The notes beneath the pieces were generated by a model. It was not told the DNA's origin and made no database searches. It saw nothing but the letters and a program-made list of their open reading frames with translations. From a bacterium (GTDB lineage: Bacteria > Cyanobacteriota > Vampirovibrionia > Gastranaerophilales > Gastranaerophilaceae), in assembly GCA_017629215.1 (NCBI GenBank), contig JAGBXP010000011.1, positions 1 to 53,367 on the forward strand: a stretch of DNA of 53,367 nucleotides, read 5' to 3'. The translations under genes and the position numbers were made by a program. Of the stretch, positions 8,005 through 16,129 are shown piece by piece (positions within the stretch are counted from its first letter, which is position 1; each line of letters starts with the position of its first letter).

Positions 8005-9549
8005 TTATTCTCTAATAAACGATGTTAATAATTTTGCTGCGTCCTCTGGAGCAGACATAACTGCTTCATTAAGTTCATTAATTGTTTGTTCTTTTTGAGA
8101 AGCAAGCTCTTTTTCATTGAACTTAATTTTTGATGTAATTTCTGGTGCTTCATCTTCCTCTGATACTCTAATAGGTATATCTTCAATAACTTTTTGTTCT
8201 ATTCTTTTATGAGTAGGAAGTTTTGATATAATGCTTTTAAGAATAGCTAAGGCAAAACAACCAAGTACAAGAACTATAATTAGTGGAATTACAGATGATG
8301 TGATTAAATAAATAATATGTTCTTGTTGATATTGTTTAGCTAATTCTTCGCTATTTTTCTTATCAATACCTGTACCTTCAAATTGTAATCCAGATATTGA
8401 AATATTATCACCTCTGTTATAATCAATACCTGATGCTGAAACAACAAGTTCTTTAATCTCATTTTTTTCATCTGTTGTAAGAATTTTATTAACAGCTACA
8501 GCTATTGACAATCTTTTAACTGTTCCTGGTGCATAAATTACTTGTTTTACTTCTTTTGTAACATTATAATTCATGGCAGTTTTTTGCTTAGAATAATTTA
8601 GATTTCTTTGATTAACTCCAGTAGGGTTTGGAACTTGATTAGGGTTTTCATAGGTTTCAACTTCTGTTTGTGAGCTTACTAAAACTCCTTCATTTTTACC
8701 TTCTACAGGAATATAACTTTCAATCGTAGATTTTGCAGAATTAAAATCTATATCAGCATTAACTTGTACTGATACATTTCCTTTTCCTACAATTTTTTCT
8801 AATACATCTGAAACTTTTTTAGCAGTTTGTTTTTCTATATTAGTTTTAAAACTTTCCATATCAGTTGAATTTTTAGCTGTTTCATCAGATAACACATTAC
8901 CATTTTGATCGGTTATAAAAACTTGTTCAGGAGTCATTCTTGGAACAGAATATGCTACCAAATTTTTGATAGCTTTTACTTGAGTTGATTTTAATTTGTA
9001 CCCAGTGTCTAAAACAAGCATAACTGATGCAGTTGGTTTTTCATCGTTATCATCAAAAATAGAACGCTCAGGTTCTGCTAATTGAACTTTTGCATATTTT
9101 ATTCCTTGTATTTTTTCAATAGCTCGAGTTATTTCGCCTTGAAAAATTCTTTGTTTTGTTAATTTGTTTTTGAAATCAGTAGAGCCTAATTGCATATCGT
9201 CTAATATTTCAAATCCAGCATCTCCAGTTTTAATCAAATCATTCTCAGCAACAAAAATTCTCATATCATCTCTTACATTAGATGGAACTAATACAGATTT
9301 TTTATCTTCTGATAATTTATATTGATAACCATTTTTTTTCATATTATCAACAATAGTTAAAGCATTTACTTCGTTTAAATCGGAATATAATACAACCCAA
9401 TCAGGCTCCATTGCTTTTGATAAAAAGAATGTAGCAGTGATAATAGTCAATACTATTAATGCAAGCATACCAAGCTTTTGACCATCGTCTAGACCATTCC
9501 ATAATTTTTTAACATCATTAGCTAATAGTGCAAAATAATTATTTTCCAT
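8005..9549 (-). CDS. fliF: flagellar MS-ring protein FliF
   Basis: A 514-residue inner-membrane protein that forms the MS ring, the base on which rotor and export gate assemble. TM1 is at about residues 26-46 (L-A-L-I-V-L-T-I-I-T-A). The periplasmic ring-building motif domains follow, with the conserved R-A-I-E-K-I-Q-G-I-K-Y-A-K-V-Q-L-A-E-P-E region near 140. TM2 is at about 415-437, and the C-tail A-A-K-L-L-T-S-F-I-R-E is the FliG-binding segment. It is slightly shorter than the usual 530-570. First gene of the motor operon, with a promoter 100 bases upstream. Confidence 0.96.
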   Translation of the reverse strand: MENNYFALLANDVKKLWNGLDDGQKLGMLALIVLTIITATFFLSKAMEPDWVVLYSDLNEVNALTIVDNMKKNGYQYKLSEDKKSVLVPSNVRDDMRIFVAENDLIKTGDAGFEILDDMQLGSTDFKNKLTKQRIFQGEITRAIEKIQGIKYAKVQLAEPERSIFDDNDEKPTASVMLVLDTGYKLKSTQVKAIKNLVAYSVPRMTPEQVFITDQNGNVLSDETAKNSTDMESFKTNIEKQTAKKVSDVLEKIVGKGNVSVQVNADIDFNSAKSTIESYIPVEGKNEGVLVSSQTEVETYENPNQVPNPTGVNQRNLNYSKQKTAMNYNVTKEVKQVIYAPGTVKRLSIAVAVNKILTTDEKNEIKELVVSASGIDYNRGDNISISGLQFEGTGIDKKNSEELAKQYQQEHIIYLITSSVIPLIIVLVLGCFALAILKSIISKLPTHKRIEQKVIEDIPIRVSEEDEAPEITSKIKFNEKELASQKEQTINELNEAVMSAPEDAAKLLTSFIRE

Positions 9550-9652
9550 TTTATTTCTTTAACCTTTTCTCGTGTTTTATATTCGCTCACCAGTTAGTCT
9601 TATTTATATAATTAATGTGCTTTTTCTCCCCAGACACAATTACTCAATATAT

Positions 9653-9681
9653 ATAATAACTTACATATAGAAAACTTTCAA
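9653..9681 (-). promoter_or_regulatory. sigma-70-type promoter for fliFGHI
   Basis: On the minus strand: TTGAAA, 17 bases, TATTAT, about 100 bases upstream of the fliF ATG. No sigma-28 or sigma-54 pattern was seen here. Confidence 0.55.
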
Positions 9682-9715
9682 ATTGTTAATTTTTGTGTAG
9701 TATATGAAGATAAAT

Positions 9716-10378
9716 TTAAAAATCTATACTTTCTCCTATTTTTAGAATTATAGGATTTTTATTTTTAAGTTTTATTTGTTCTTCAAATTTATTTATATTT
9801 ACAGATATAGCATCAAAAGTATTATAGTGCATAGGAATAATATTATTTGTATTTAACCATTCAGAAGCAATAGTTGCTTGAGTTATGTCCATTGTATAAG
9901 TACCACCAATAGGAAGTATAGCTATATCAGGTTTGTATATTTCTCCAATAATTTTCATTTCTGAGTTTAGTGAAGTATCACCAGCGTGATAGATTTTTTT
10001 GTTTTCTATTTCAAAAATATATCCACAAGGACATCCAGCATATATTCCTTCTGGAGTTGAGCTTGAATGAAAAGCTGGTAAAGCTATGGCTTTTCCCCAT
10101 TCATAATCTATCCAAGCACCTAAATTTATACTGTTTGAGATAGCACCTTTTGATGCACAATAATTAGCAAGTTCAAAGACAGCTGTTATTTTAGAGCCAA
10201 TGTTTTTTGAAATTTCTATTGCGCTTCCAAGATGATCGGCGTGTCCATGTGTAAGAAAAATATCGTTAATATTTTCTACTTTATAACTTGGAGACATAAT
10301 TAGAAAAGGATCTATTAAGATTTTTTTATTATTGGTATTGATTTCAAAAGCACTATGACCTAGATATTTGATTAGCAT
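9716..10378 (-). CDS. UPF0173 family metal-dependent hydrolase
   Basis: A 220-residue metallo-beta-lactamase-fold protein of the UPF0173 group. It starts M-L-I-K-Y-L-G-H-S-A-F and carries the metal motif T-H-G-H-A-D-H-L-G (H-x-H-x-D-H), a later Y-H-A-G-D-T-S aspartate and a C-terminal P-M-H-Y-N-T histidine, so all expected zinc ligands are present. The physiological substrate of this group is unknown. I moved the start from the upstream ATG at 10393 to 10378, where GGAGAAG sits 6 bases before the ATG. Transcribed in the same direction as fliF but separated from it by 166 bases with a promoter. Confidence 0.88.
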   Translation of the reverse strand: MLIKYLGHSAFEINTNNKKILIDPFLIMSPSYKVENINDIFLTHGHADHLGSAIEISKNIGSKITAVFELANYCASKGAISNSINLGAWIDYEWGKAIALPAFHSSSTPEGIYAGCPCGYIFEIENKKIYHAGDTSLNSEMKIIGEIYKPDIAILPIGGTYTMDITQATIASEWLNTNNIIPMHYNTFDAISVNINKFEEQIKLKNKNPIILKIGESIDF

Positions 10379-10440
10379 TTTAATCTTCTCCATTTTTGTA
10401 AGCTCAATAATTATTGTAGCAGAATTTTATTAAGATTAAA

Positions 10441-10983
10441 TCACTTTTCATTATTGAGAAGTTTTCTTGCAATATCAAATATAGAGTCTTTAGTAATGCC
10501 ATCTAAATGACACGTACTTCCGTTTTTACGTTTCCAGGCAATTGCAAATCTTTTATCTTTTCTAAATGATTTATAAATATGTGCATTTACACAAATTTCA
10601 TTATTTTTATAAAAATATCCTTGTAATTCTCTACCAAAGATATCTTTATAAGTTTTTTCAGTAATGATACCATTTTTAAAAACACATGTTTCAATTTTAT
10701 TAAAACCTATAATTGTACCAACATTTGATTTAATTTTACCAGTAAAGGCTTCACCAGTTTTTTTATTGATAAGGAGTTCATCTCCTTTTTCAAGACCTTT
10801 TTTTAAAATATTCTTATTAAAATTATTTTTAGAAGCTAAACCGATACCGATATAGGCTAATCCAACACAACCAGCAACTTTTGCAATTTTTGATAAATTC
10901 TGATTGCCATGTTGATTTTGTGTTTCAACTTGGCTTATATTTTTAAATGTAGTGGTATTAAAGTTTAAGTATTTTATCTTCAT
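10441..10983 (-). CDS. uncharacterised small protein coupled to the metallopeptidase gene
   Basis: A 180-residue protein not recognised from known families. A hydrophobic stretch at about residues 33-50 (V-A-G-C-V-G-L-A-Y-I-G-I-G-L-A) is the only membrane-like feature. The C-terminal half is basic and strand-rich. The N-terminus has T-T-T-F-K-N-I near residue 11, loosely like the tag on other proteins here. It overlaps the end of the upstream metallopeptidase gene by 26 bases, so the two are probably translated together. It could be a partner or immunity-like protein, but nothing in the sequence proves that. Confidence 0.6.
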   Translation of the reverse strand: MKIKYLNFNTTTFKNISQVETQNQHGNQNLSKIAKVAGCVGLAYIGIGLASKNNFNKNILKKGLEKGDELLINKKTGEAFTGKIKSNVGTIIGFNKIETCVFKNGIITEKTYKDIFGRELQGYFYKNNEICVNAHIYKSFRKDKRFAIAWKRKNGSTCHLDGITKDSIFDIARKLLNNEK

Positions 10984-12421
10984 CTTTTCTTTTTGGTATT
11001 AATATATCTGAAATAGTTTCAAAAACAGTCTTTAAACTTATTGATGGTGTTTTTTTGGCTTTTTTTACGACTAAGGATTGTTTTATTTCATAATTTCTAT
11101 TTGTTTCTATTTCTTTATTTATTTGATACTGTAGGAGGTTTAAATCAAAAGCATTAATGAAAATATCTTCTTTATATTTTTCTTTAGTAATTTTTTTGAT
11201 AGCTTCACAATCATCTTTCAAAATTTTCTTTTCATAGTAATTCAAATTTTCAATATATTCATTTAAAAACTCAAAATTATTTTTTTTGCTATCATTCAAA
11301 ATTTCTGGTGTTAAATTTTTCATTTTATCTTCAATTTCTAAAACCATTTTTGCAATATCTAATAAAACAGATCTATTTAATAATTTTGAATTTTTAATAT
11401 ATTTTTTTGCTTCAGTATTTTTTTGTAAATTAACATATTCATCAAACATTGTTTCTTCAGATAAGATATTTATATAATTTTTTAACATAGATTTATATTT
11501 AACTATAGGCTCTAGTGTTCTTTCTAGTGTACAAACACAGAGTTTCATTTTATCCATAGATGATTTAGCTTCTATTGGACAACCATTCCAAACTTGTTGT
11601 GTGAAAAAATCTAATAAAGCTTGTGGAGTAGGCCAAGGTATTGGGTAACGATTTGTATATATATTATCGTAATCTAAATTAGAAAGTTTGCCTTTGTATT
11701 CGTAATTCTTATCAAGTTTGCTACACATATCTTTTGTTATTCTTTCAGCCATAAATTCAGCCATATTTGTAGCTGCATAAGACCCCAATTTGAATGCTAC
11801 CAAAAATTTATGAAGATCTGAAAGTTCAGTATTTAATAATTCTTTCATTACATGTTCTCTATTATGAATACTTAAGTGTTTATAGTGAGCAGAATGTGCA
11901 AATTCATGAACAAATGTTCCTAAATAATGAGATGTTGCATTCTGATTATTTTCTTTTGCAAAATATTCAGCATATTTTAGGTTTTTAAATGATTCAAAGC
12001 AATCCATATCTGAATTGAAAAAAATCTTATTTTCTTTTTCATCATAAAAACCCTGAATTGTATCAGTAGTTTCATCTTCCTTAAAATATTTTTTAAGATT
12101 ATTAAATGATGTAAATTCTACTTCTTTTGGTAAAGCCCAAGAACCAAACAATCTTTTATATAGTAATATTGTCATTTCTGTACATTTAGCAACAACTGGA
12201 CTGTTATTAAAGTTTGTTTTTATTCCAAATTGATCCTTAATATTTTTCTCTATAAATCGAGGTTTTATTGGTTCTATAGTACCATTAAAAGAAATTGAAT
12301 ATTTAGGTGGTAGTGTATCATAATTATTTTTTTGAATAGTTTGATTAGTATAATCATTTTTAAATTTTTTAGTATTATCATAATTATTGTAATACTTAGT
12401 ATTAATGGAAGAAATTTTCAT
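10958..12421 (-). CDS. putative zinc metallopeptidase (HExxH) with N-terminal S-F-N-G tag
   Basis: A 487-residue protein. The motif V-H-E-F-A-H at residues 171-176 is a zincin H-E-x-x-H site. A glutamate-rich A-E-F-M-A-E at 221-226, about 45 residues on, could supply the third zinc ligand as in gluzincins. There is no classic signal peptide, but the N-terminus (M-K-I-S-S-I-N, then P-K-Y-S-I-S-F-N-G-T at 39-48) resembles the tag on the 43.6-50.7 kb paralogues. The C-terminal 250 residues are helical and lysine-rich. The ATG at 12421 (GAGGTT 3-6 bases before) is preferred over 12466. Could be a protein-modifying effector or a peptidase; the substrate is unknown. Confidence 0.65.
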   Translation of the reverse strand: MKISSINTKYYNNYDNTKKFKNDYTNQTIQKNNYDTLPPKYSISFNGTIEPIKPRFIEKNIKDQFGIKTNFNNSPVVAKCTEMTILLYKRLFGSWALPKEVEFTSFNNLKKYFKEDETTDTIQGFYDEKENKIFFNSDMDCFESFKNLKYAEYFAKENNQNATSHYLGTFVHEFAHSAHYKHLSIHNREHVMKELLNTELSDLHKFLVAFKLGSYAATNMAEFMAERITKDMCSKLDKNYEYKGKLSNLDYDNIYTNRYPIPWPTPQALLDFFTQQVWNGCPIEAKSSMDKMKLCVCTLERTLEPIVKYKSMLKNYINILSEETMFDEYVNLQKNTEAKKYIKNSKLLNRSVLLDIAKMVLEIEDKMKNLTPEILNDSKKNNFEFLNEYIENLNYYEKKILKDDCEAIKKITKEKYKEDIFINAFDLNLLQYQINKEIETNRNYEIKQSLVVKKAKKTPSISLKTVFETISDILIPKRKDEDKILKL

Positions 12422-12635
12422 AATAACCTCATATAAACACACATTGAATTCTATGAGAGGTAACATAAAAATGCGCTTTTGTCAATGTTTATGTATTGCA
12501 TTTGTATATTAACACTCGATTTGAGAAGAAAGAACAGTGAGTTTGATAAATTTTTATTTAACTAGCAAAAAATATTTTTAAGAGTTTTGTAACAATTTTT
12601 TAACAAATAAAAAAACAGAAATTTAAAACTGAACT

Positions 12636-12681
12636 GAAACCCTAAAACCGACTTTTTTACTTTGTCTAATTTTAGGGTTTC
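12636..12681. terminator. 12-bp hairpin (GAAACCCTAAAA stem)
   Basis: GAAACCCTAAAA pairs perfectly with TTTTAGGGTTTC across a 22-base loop. The stem core is shared with the terminator at 13676. T-runs are weak on both sides, so it may instead be a repeat-borne hairpin. Confidence 0.5.
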
Positions 12682-12710
12682 AATTCAAAGTCCAACCTCT
12701 TTTTTAATAT

Positions 12711-12728
12711 TTGGGCAGGGGTGGATTG
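12711..12728 (-). pseudogene. partial copy of the tRNA-Tyr 3' end
   Basis: TTGGGCAGGGGTGGATT here is identical to the 3' part of the tRNA-Tyr gene (12903-12919), and the T-rich flank CTCTTTTTTA is copied too. The next part of the tRNA (CGAACCAC) reappears at 12822-12829, as if about 90 bases had been inserted within the T-loop of a second copy. The rest of the tRNA is missing. Confidence 0.6.
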
Positions 12729-12863
12729 TCTTGAGTCGCTCGCGTTAAACGTGTCTACGGATTTTGCTTCAATTAACTTCTTTCATTTCGCAAAACTCTC
12801 TAGCCTCAGCTCGTTCGCGCTCGAACCACAAAAATGTTGTTTCTTATCTCACTCACTTAAAAC

Positions 12864-12897
12864 AAAAAAAGAAGGTAGATAAACTACCCTCTTTTTT
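12864..12897 (-). terminator. Rho-independent terminator of the tRNA operon
   Basis: Minus strand: GGTAG-TTTAT-CTACC followed by TTCTTTTTTT, starting about 15 bases after the tRNA-Tyr 3' end. Confidence 0.65.
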
Positions 12898-12903
12898 ATA
12901 ATT

Positions 12904-12986
12904 TGGGCAGGGGTGGATTCGAACCACCGTACCCTCGCGGGAACAGATTTACAGTCTGTCGCCTTTAGCCACTCGGCCACCTACCC
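12904..12986 (-). tRNA. tRNA-Tyr (anticodon GTA)
   Basis: Cloverleaf read on the minus strand: acceptor GGGTAGG with CCTGCCC plus discriminator A, anticodon stem CAGA/TCTG around CTGTAAA (GTA, Tyr), a long variable arm as in class II tRNAs, and T-arm GGTTCGAATCC. CCA is not encoded. Third and last tRNA of the operon. Confidence 0.95.
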
Positions 12987-13005
12987 ATATTAATTTTTCA
13001 AAAAA

Positions 13006-13077
13006 TGCCTTTGACGAGATTTGAACTCGTGGCCTCTCCCTTACCAAGGGAGTGCGCTACCCCTGCGCCACAAAGGC
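13006..13077 (-). tRNA. tRNA-Thr (anticodon GGT)
   Basis: Acceptor GCCTTTG/CAAAGGC plus A; anticodon stem CTCCC/GGGAG around TTGGTAA (GGT, reads ACC/ACT); T-loop GTTCAAATC. CCA not encoded. It lies 19 bases before tRNA-Tyr. Confidence 0.95.
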
Positions 13078-13146
13078 TTGACGCTCGGCAGAGTCCCTGC
13101 CACAAAGGTCTGTTCTGACCTCGTCTATTCTTTTGTCAAAGAAAAA

Positions 13147-13218
13147 AGCCGGTAATAGGAATCGAACCTACAACCTACGGTTTACAAAACCGTTGCTCTA
13201 CCGTTGAGCTATACCGGC
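13147..13218 (-). tRNA. tRNA-Thr (anticodon TGT)
   Basis: Acceptor GCCGGTA/TACCGGC with discriminator U; anticodon stem ACGGT/ACCGT around TTTGTAA (TGT, reads ACA/ACG); T-loop GTTCGATTC. First gene of the three-tRNA operon. The 69 bases to the next tRNA contain two small hairpins. Confidence 0.95.
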
Positions 13219-13228
13219 AACAAAATAT

Positions 13229-13257
13229 ATATTATCGGAAACATTTTTTATTGTCAA
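13229..13257 (-). promoter_or_regulatory. strong promoter of the tRNA operon
   Basis: Minus strand: perfect TTGACA, 17-base spacer, TAATAT, ending about 10 bases before the first tRNA base. This is the best consensus promoter in the window. Confidence 0.8.
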
Positions 13258-13372
13258 TATTTTTTTTGTGCGTGTTAGAGCAAGGTTAAAATTTTTATTT
13301 TGTAAATTTTTTGTAATATTAGATATTTTTTTAGTAAAATTAATATATTTTGTTATCAAAACATTACACGCA

Positions 13373-13648
13373 ATGCCAAATGGAAAAGTTAATGAAACAT
13401 CTTTTGAGTATGATAATGGTAATTTAGTTAAAGAATCTTTTGTTGATTCAGATGGTTATACTTATAAAGTTTCTAATGTTTATGATGAATTAAGAAGAGT
13501 TATAGAAACTTTCTATTTGGATTCAAAGGGGAATACTTCTGTAACTAATTCTTCTTATGATAAAAATGGTAATTTAGCTGAAGAAACAATTAAAGAATTT
13601 CGTGCACGAAAAATAACATTTTCTTATGGCAAAGACGCTTTAAATTAA
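13373..13648 (+). CDS. short RHS/YD-repeat-like protein or gene remnant
   Basis: From the ATG at 13373 this encodes 91 residues with repeated Y-D/N-G-N-L patterns (F-E-Y-D-N-G-N-L, N-V-Y-D-E-L, S-S-Y-D-K-N-G-N-L), which resemble RHS/YD repeats. A complete RHS protein is far longer, so this is a tiny family member or a fragment. There is no good ribosome binding site. The open frame reaches back to a GTG at 13268 through a hydrophobic stretch, but that part reads like intergenic DNA. A strong terminator follows, which favours a real transcription unit. Confidence 0.45.
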   Translation: MPNGKVNETSFEYDNGNLVKESFVDSDGYTYKVSNVYDELRRVIETFYLDSKGNTSVTNSSYDKNGNLAEETIKEFRARKITFSYGKDALN

Positions 13649-13675
13649 AAGATGTAAGTAATATAATAACAGTCT

Positions 13676-13725
13676 AAAACCCTAAAATTAAACAATAAAA
13701 AGTTATATTTTAGGGTTTTTGGTTT
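13676..13725 (+). terminator. Rho-independent terminator
   Basis: Perfect 13-base stem AAAACCCTAAAAT/ATTTTAGGGTTTT, followed by TGGTTTTATAT. It shares its stem core with the hairpin at 12636. Confidence 0.75.
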
Positions 13726-13762
13726 TATATTCTAGCATTTGTAAGCTAAGGATGTTTTTAAA

Positions 13763-14245
13763 TTATTTTAGATATTTTTGTAAAATAAGATTTTTAAGTG
13801 CCTTGGCATGAATAAAATCAGGTTGTAGTTTTATAGCTCTATCAAGGTATTTTAAGCTTTCTTGATATTTTTCCACTTTTTTTAGTGCTGCTCCCATTGC
13901 ATAGAGAGCTTCAACAAAATTTGGATCTAGTTCAAGAGCTTTTTCTAAATCTGATATAGCTCTTGTTATGTCAGGATTTTCTATGTCTTTTCTTGATAAC
14001 AAAATTCTTGCACGATTATAATACGCATCTGTTAATTTATCATTTATTTGTAATGATTTTGTATAATCTAGAATTGCTTCATCATAGTTTTCTAATGCTT
14101 GATATGAAGCAGCTCTGTAAAAATATGGGATTTCCCAATCATTTTTTAGTTCTATGGATTTGTTTATGTTTTCAATTGCTTCATTGTATTTACCACATTG
14201 AAACTCATAAATGCCATCATCTAAATATTTTTTGTAATCGTTCAT
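13763..14245 (-). CDS. tetratricopeptide repeat (TPR) protein
   Basis: A 160-residue cytosolic protein built almost wholly of four TPR units (about residues 5-35, 39-70, 78-112, 114-148). Each has the W/L-G-Y-A-F-A-P pattern, for example Y-N-E-A-I-E-N-I-N-K-S-I-E-L and Y-D-E-A-I-L-D-Y-T-K-S-L-Q-I. TPRs are protein-docking scaffolds; the partner is not evident. AAAGGAAAG before the ATG fits. Divergent from the aldolase-family gene across 61 bases, which must hold both promoters. Confidence 0.88.
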   Translation of the reverse strand: MNDYKKYLDDGIYEFQCGKYNEAIENINKSIELKNDWEIPYFYRAASYQALENYDEAILDYTKSLQINDKLTDAYYNRARILLSRKDIENPDITRAISDLEKALELDPNFVEALYAMGAALKKVEKYQESLKYLDRAIKLQPDFIHAKALKNLILQKYLK

Positions 14246-14306
14246 TGTCTTTCCTTTATGTAGATTGTATAATAAAAACGAACTATCATAAATAATAAAA
14301 TTTTGT

Positions 14307-15305
14307 ATGAAAAAAAAATCTATTAAAATACTCGATTGTACACTCCGTGATGGAGGATATTTAAATAATTGGAGTTTTGGTTATAAAACGATATGCTCTA
14401 TAATTAATAATCTTTCATTATGCGGGATTGATTATATTGAATGTGGGTTTTTAAAAGAAGATTTGTATAATAGAGATAAAACATTTTTTTCTAATATATT
14501 AGAGTTAGAAAAAATAATTATTCCTCATCAAAATCAGAAATATACTTTGATGGTTAATTTTGGCGAATATGATATCAAAAATTTTTCAAAATGTGAAAAT
14601 AAAAATATAAAAATCAGGGTAGCTTTTAAAAAACATAATCAGAAAGAAGCAATTAATTATATAAGTAAATTAAAATCACTTGACTGGGATGTGTTTGTTA
14701 ATCCGATGAGCACTAATACTTATCAAAGTTCAGAATTAAAAAATTTAATATTGGATTTGAATGTTATTAAGCCTTACGGTGTATCTATTGTCGATACACT
14801 TGGGAATATGTATGAAAAAGATGTTGTTGAGATGTTTAATTCTATTGATGAAGTTTTGGATAAAGATATATCGCTTGGTTTTCATTCTCATAATAGTTTA
14901 CAGTTATCTTTTGCAAATACAAAAGCTTTTTTAAATCAAAATATTGATAGAGATTTGGTAATAGATTCTTGTTTATATGGCATGGGACGTGGAGCAGGAA
15001 ATTTATGTACTGAATTAATTATTAAATATTTAAACGATTTATATAAAAGCAAGTATGAAATTCTGCCAGTTTTGAAAAGCATTGATTTTGATTTAAAACC
15101 AATTTATCAAAACTCGCCTTGGGGATATTCAACGCCATATTATATTGCTGCATTATATGGCTGTCATCCGAATTATGCTAATTATTTAGTGAAATATAAT
15201 TTTACAGATGAGCAGATTAATAAAATTCTTTTGCAAATTCCAAAAGAAGAAAAAATATCTTTTAATCTAGATTTAATAGAGAAGATTGCAGAAAATTTTC
15301 GGTAA
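14307..15305 (+). CDS. HMGL-like (DRE-TIM) aldolase family protein
   Basis: A 332-residue TIM-barrel enzyme of the HMG-CoA lyase/4-hydroxy-2-oxovalerate aldolase superfamily. The family signature D-C-T-L-R-D-G-G-Y at residues 10-18 holds the metal-binding Asp and catalytic Arg. G-F-H-S-H-N-S (near 191) supplies the two metal histidines, and G-M-G-R-G-A-G-N precedes the C-terminal helices. Such proteins carry out divalent-metal-dependent aldol chemistry on 2-keto acids; this substrate cannot be read from sequence. No DmpF/MhpF-type acetaldehyde dehydrogenase lies next to it. Single gene. Confidence 0.85.
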   Translation: MKKKSIKILDCTLRDGGYLNNWSFGYKTICSIINNLSLCGIDYIECGFLKEDLYNRDKTFFSNILELEKIIIPHQNQKYTLMVNFGEYDIKNFSKCENKNIKIRVAFKKHNQKEAINYISKLKSLDWDVFVNPMSTNTYQSSELKNLILDLNVIKPYGVSIVDTLGNMYEKDVVEMFNSIDEVLDKDISLGFHSHNSLQLSFANTKAFLNQNIDRDLVIDSCLYGMGRGAGNLCTELIIKYLNDLYKSKYEILPVLKSIDFDLKPIYQNSPWGYSTPYYIAALYGCHPNYANYLVKYNFTDEQINKILLQIPKEEKISFNLDLIEKIAENFR

Positions 15306-15425
15306 ACAGATTAAATTAGAAGATTTTTGGAGTGGTTATTAAATAATACATCAAAACTATCCAACTGGTTGATTGTTTGTAGGTTTCAAATCTTGTTTAA
15401 TATTTGAAGTCGAAAGGAGAAATTT

Positions 15426-15944
15426 ATGATAAATGAAGAAACAAAACATTATTGGATACGTTTAGGAATTGTGGCATTGGTATTTTTTATCGTTGCTTAT
15501 TTAGCGTTTCATGTAGCATTAAAAAATCATTTAAGGAATTTAAGTAATCCGTTTTACCAAACTCGTAGGATGGAAAAAATATTAGATAAACAGTTTCGTG
15601 ATTTTGACAGGTTTGAAGAAAAATACTTGAATAACCCTTTTGAGCCAAAAATGCGTCCCATGTTTGTTAATTTAGTAAAAGAGTCTAGTGAATACAAGGT
15701 AATTGTAGATTTAGCAGAGTTTGATGGTGATGAAAAAGCTGTTAATGTTGCTATAAATGGAGACGAATTAACTGTATCAGGGAAAATGGATAAAAAAATT
15801 AGAGGAAATGAAAAAATTATTAGTTTCACTCAAACTTATTATTTAGATGAAAAACTCGATGAAAATAAGTTACTAAAAGAAAGAAAAGGTGATAAATATA
15901 TTATAACAATACCTTTTAAAATAACTGAACGAGAGGATGATTAA
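15426..15944 (+). CDS. membrane-anchored small heat-shock (Hsp20-like) protein
   Basis: A 172-residue protein. Residues 13-32 form one transmembrane helix (L-G-I-V-A-L-V-F-F-I-V-A-Y-L-A-F). A linker follows, then an Hsp20/alpha-crystallin-like domain (about 72-168): Y-K-V-I-V-D-L-A-E-F-D, V-N-V-A-I-N-G-D-E-L-T-V-S-G, and a final I-I-T-I-P-F-K-I that matches the I-x-I/V tail. Ordinary sHsps are soluble holdases; the anchor suggests a role at the inner membrane. CGAAAGGAG precedes the ATG and a terminator follows. Confidence 0.8.
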   Translation: MINEETKHYWIRLGIVALVFFIVAYLAFHVALKNHLRNLSNPFYQTRRMEKILDKQFRDFDRFEEKYLNNPFEPKMRPMFVNLVKESSEYKVIVDLAEFDGDEKAVNVAINGDELTVSGKMDKKIRGNEKIISFTQTYYLDEKLDENKLLKERKGDKYIITIPFKITEREDD

Positions 15945-15952
15945 ATAGTATT

Positions 15953-15986
15953 AAAGAGGATTGCTGAAGAGCTTTCCTCTTTTTAG
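15953..15986 (+). terminator. terminator after the Hsp20-like gene
   Basis: AAAGAGGA ... TCCTCTTT stem followed by TTAG, 9 bases after the stop codon. Confidence 0.7.
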
Positions 15987-16073
15987 TTTAGAAAATGAGC
16001 CTGTAAAGGTGTAATTTTCAAGCAGTTCAGAATTTTACTATTAATTTTTTTTAATATGACAGAAAATTAAACT

Positions 16074-16105
16074 CTGGATTACTTCGCTTCGCTCGCAATG
16101 ACGGG
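16074..16105. repeat. dispersed intergenic repeat (CTGGATTGCTTCG type)
   Basis: CTGGATTACTTCGCTTCGCT and then CGCAATGACGGG. It lies just ahead of leader repeat copy B, mirroring the 306-336 copy ahead of copy A. Confidence 0.75.
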
Positions 16106-16129
16106 AATTTATGATTGCAAAGATAATTT

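Noticed and set aside
13078..13146. Two small hairpins between the tRNA-Thr genes
   Set aside because: GGCAG/CTGCC and GGTC/GACC are short and probably tRNA spacer processing structure; no fourth tRNA cloverleaf fits.
13268..13372. Hydrophobic N-terminal extension of the YD-repeat-like ORF
   Set aside because: Begins with GTG lacking a ribosome binding site and reads like AT-rich intergenic DNA; the start at 13373 is preferred.
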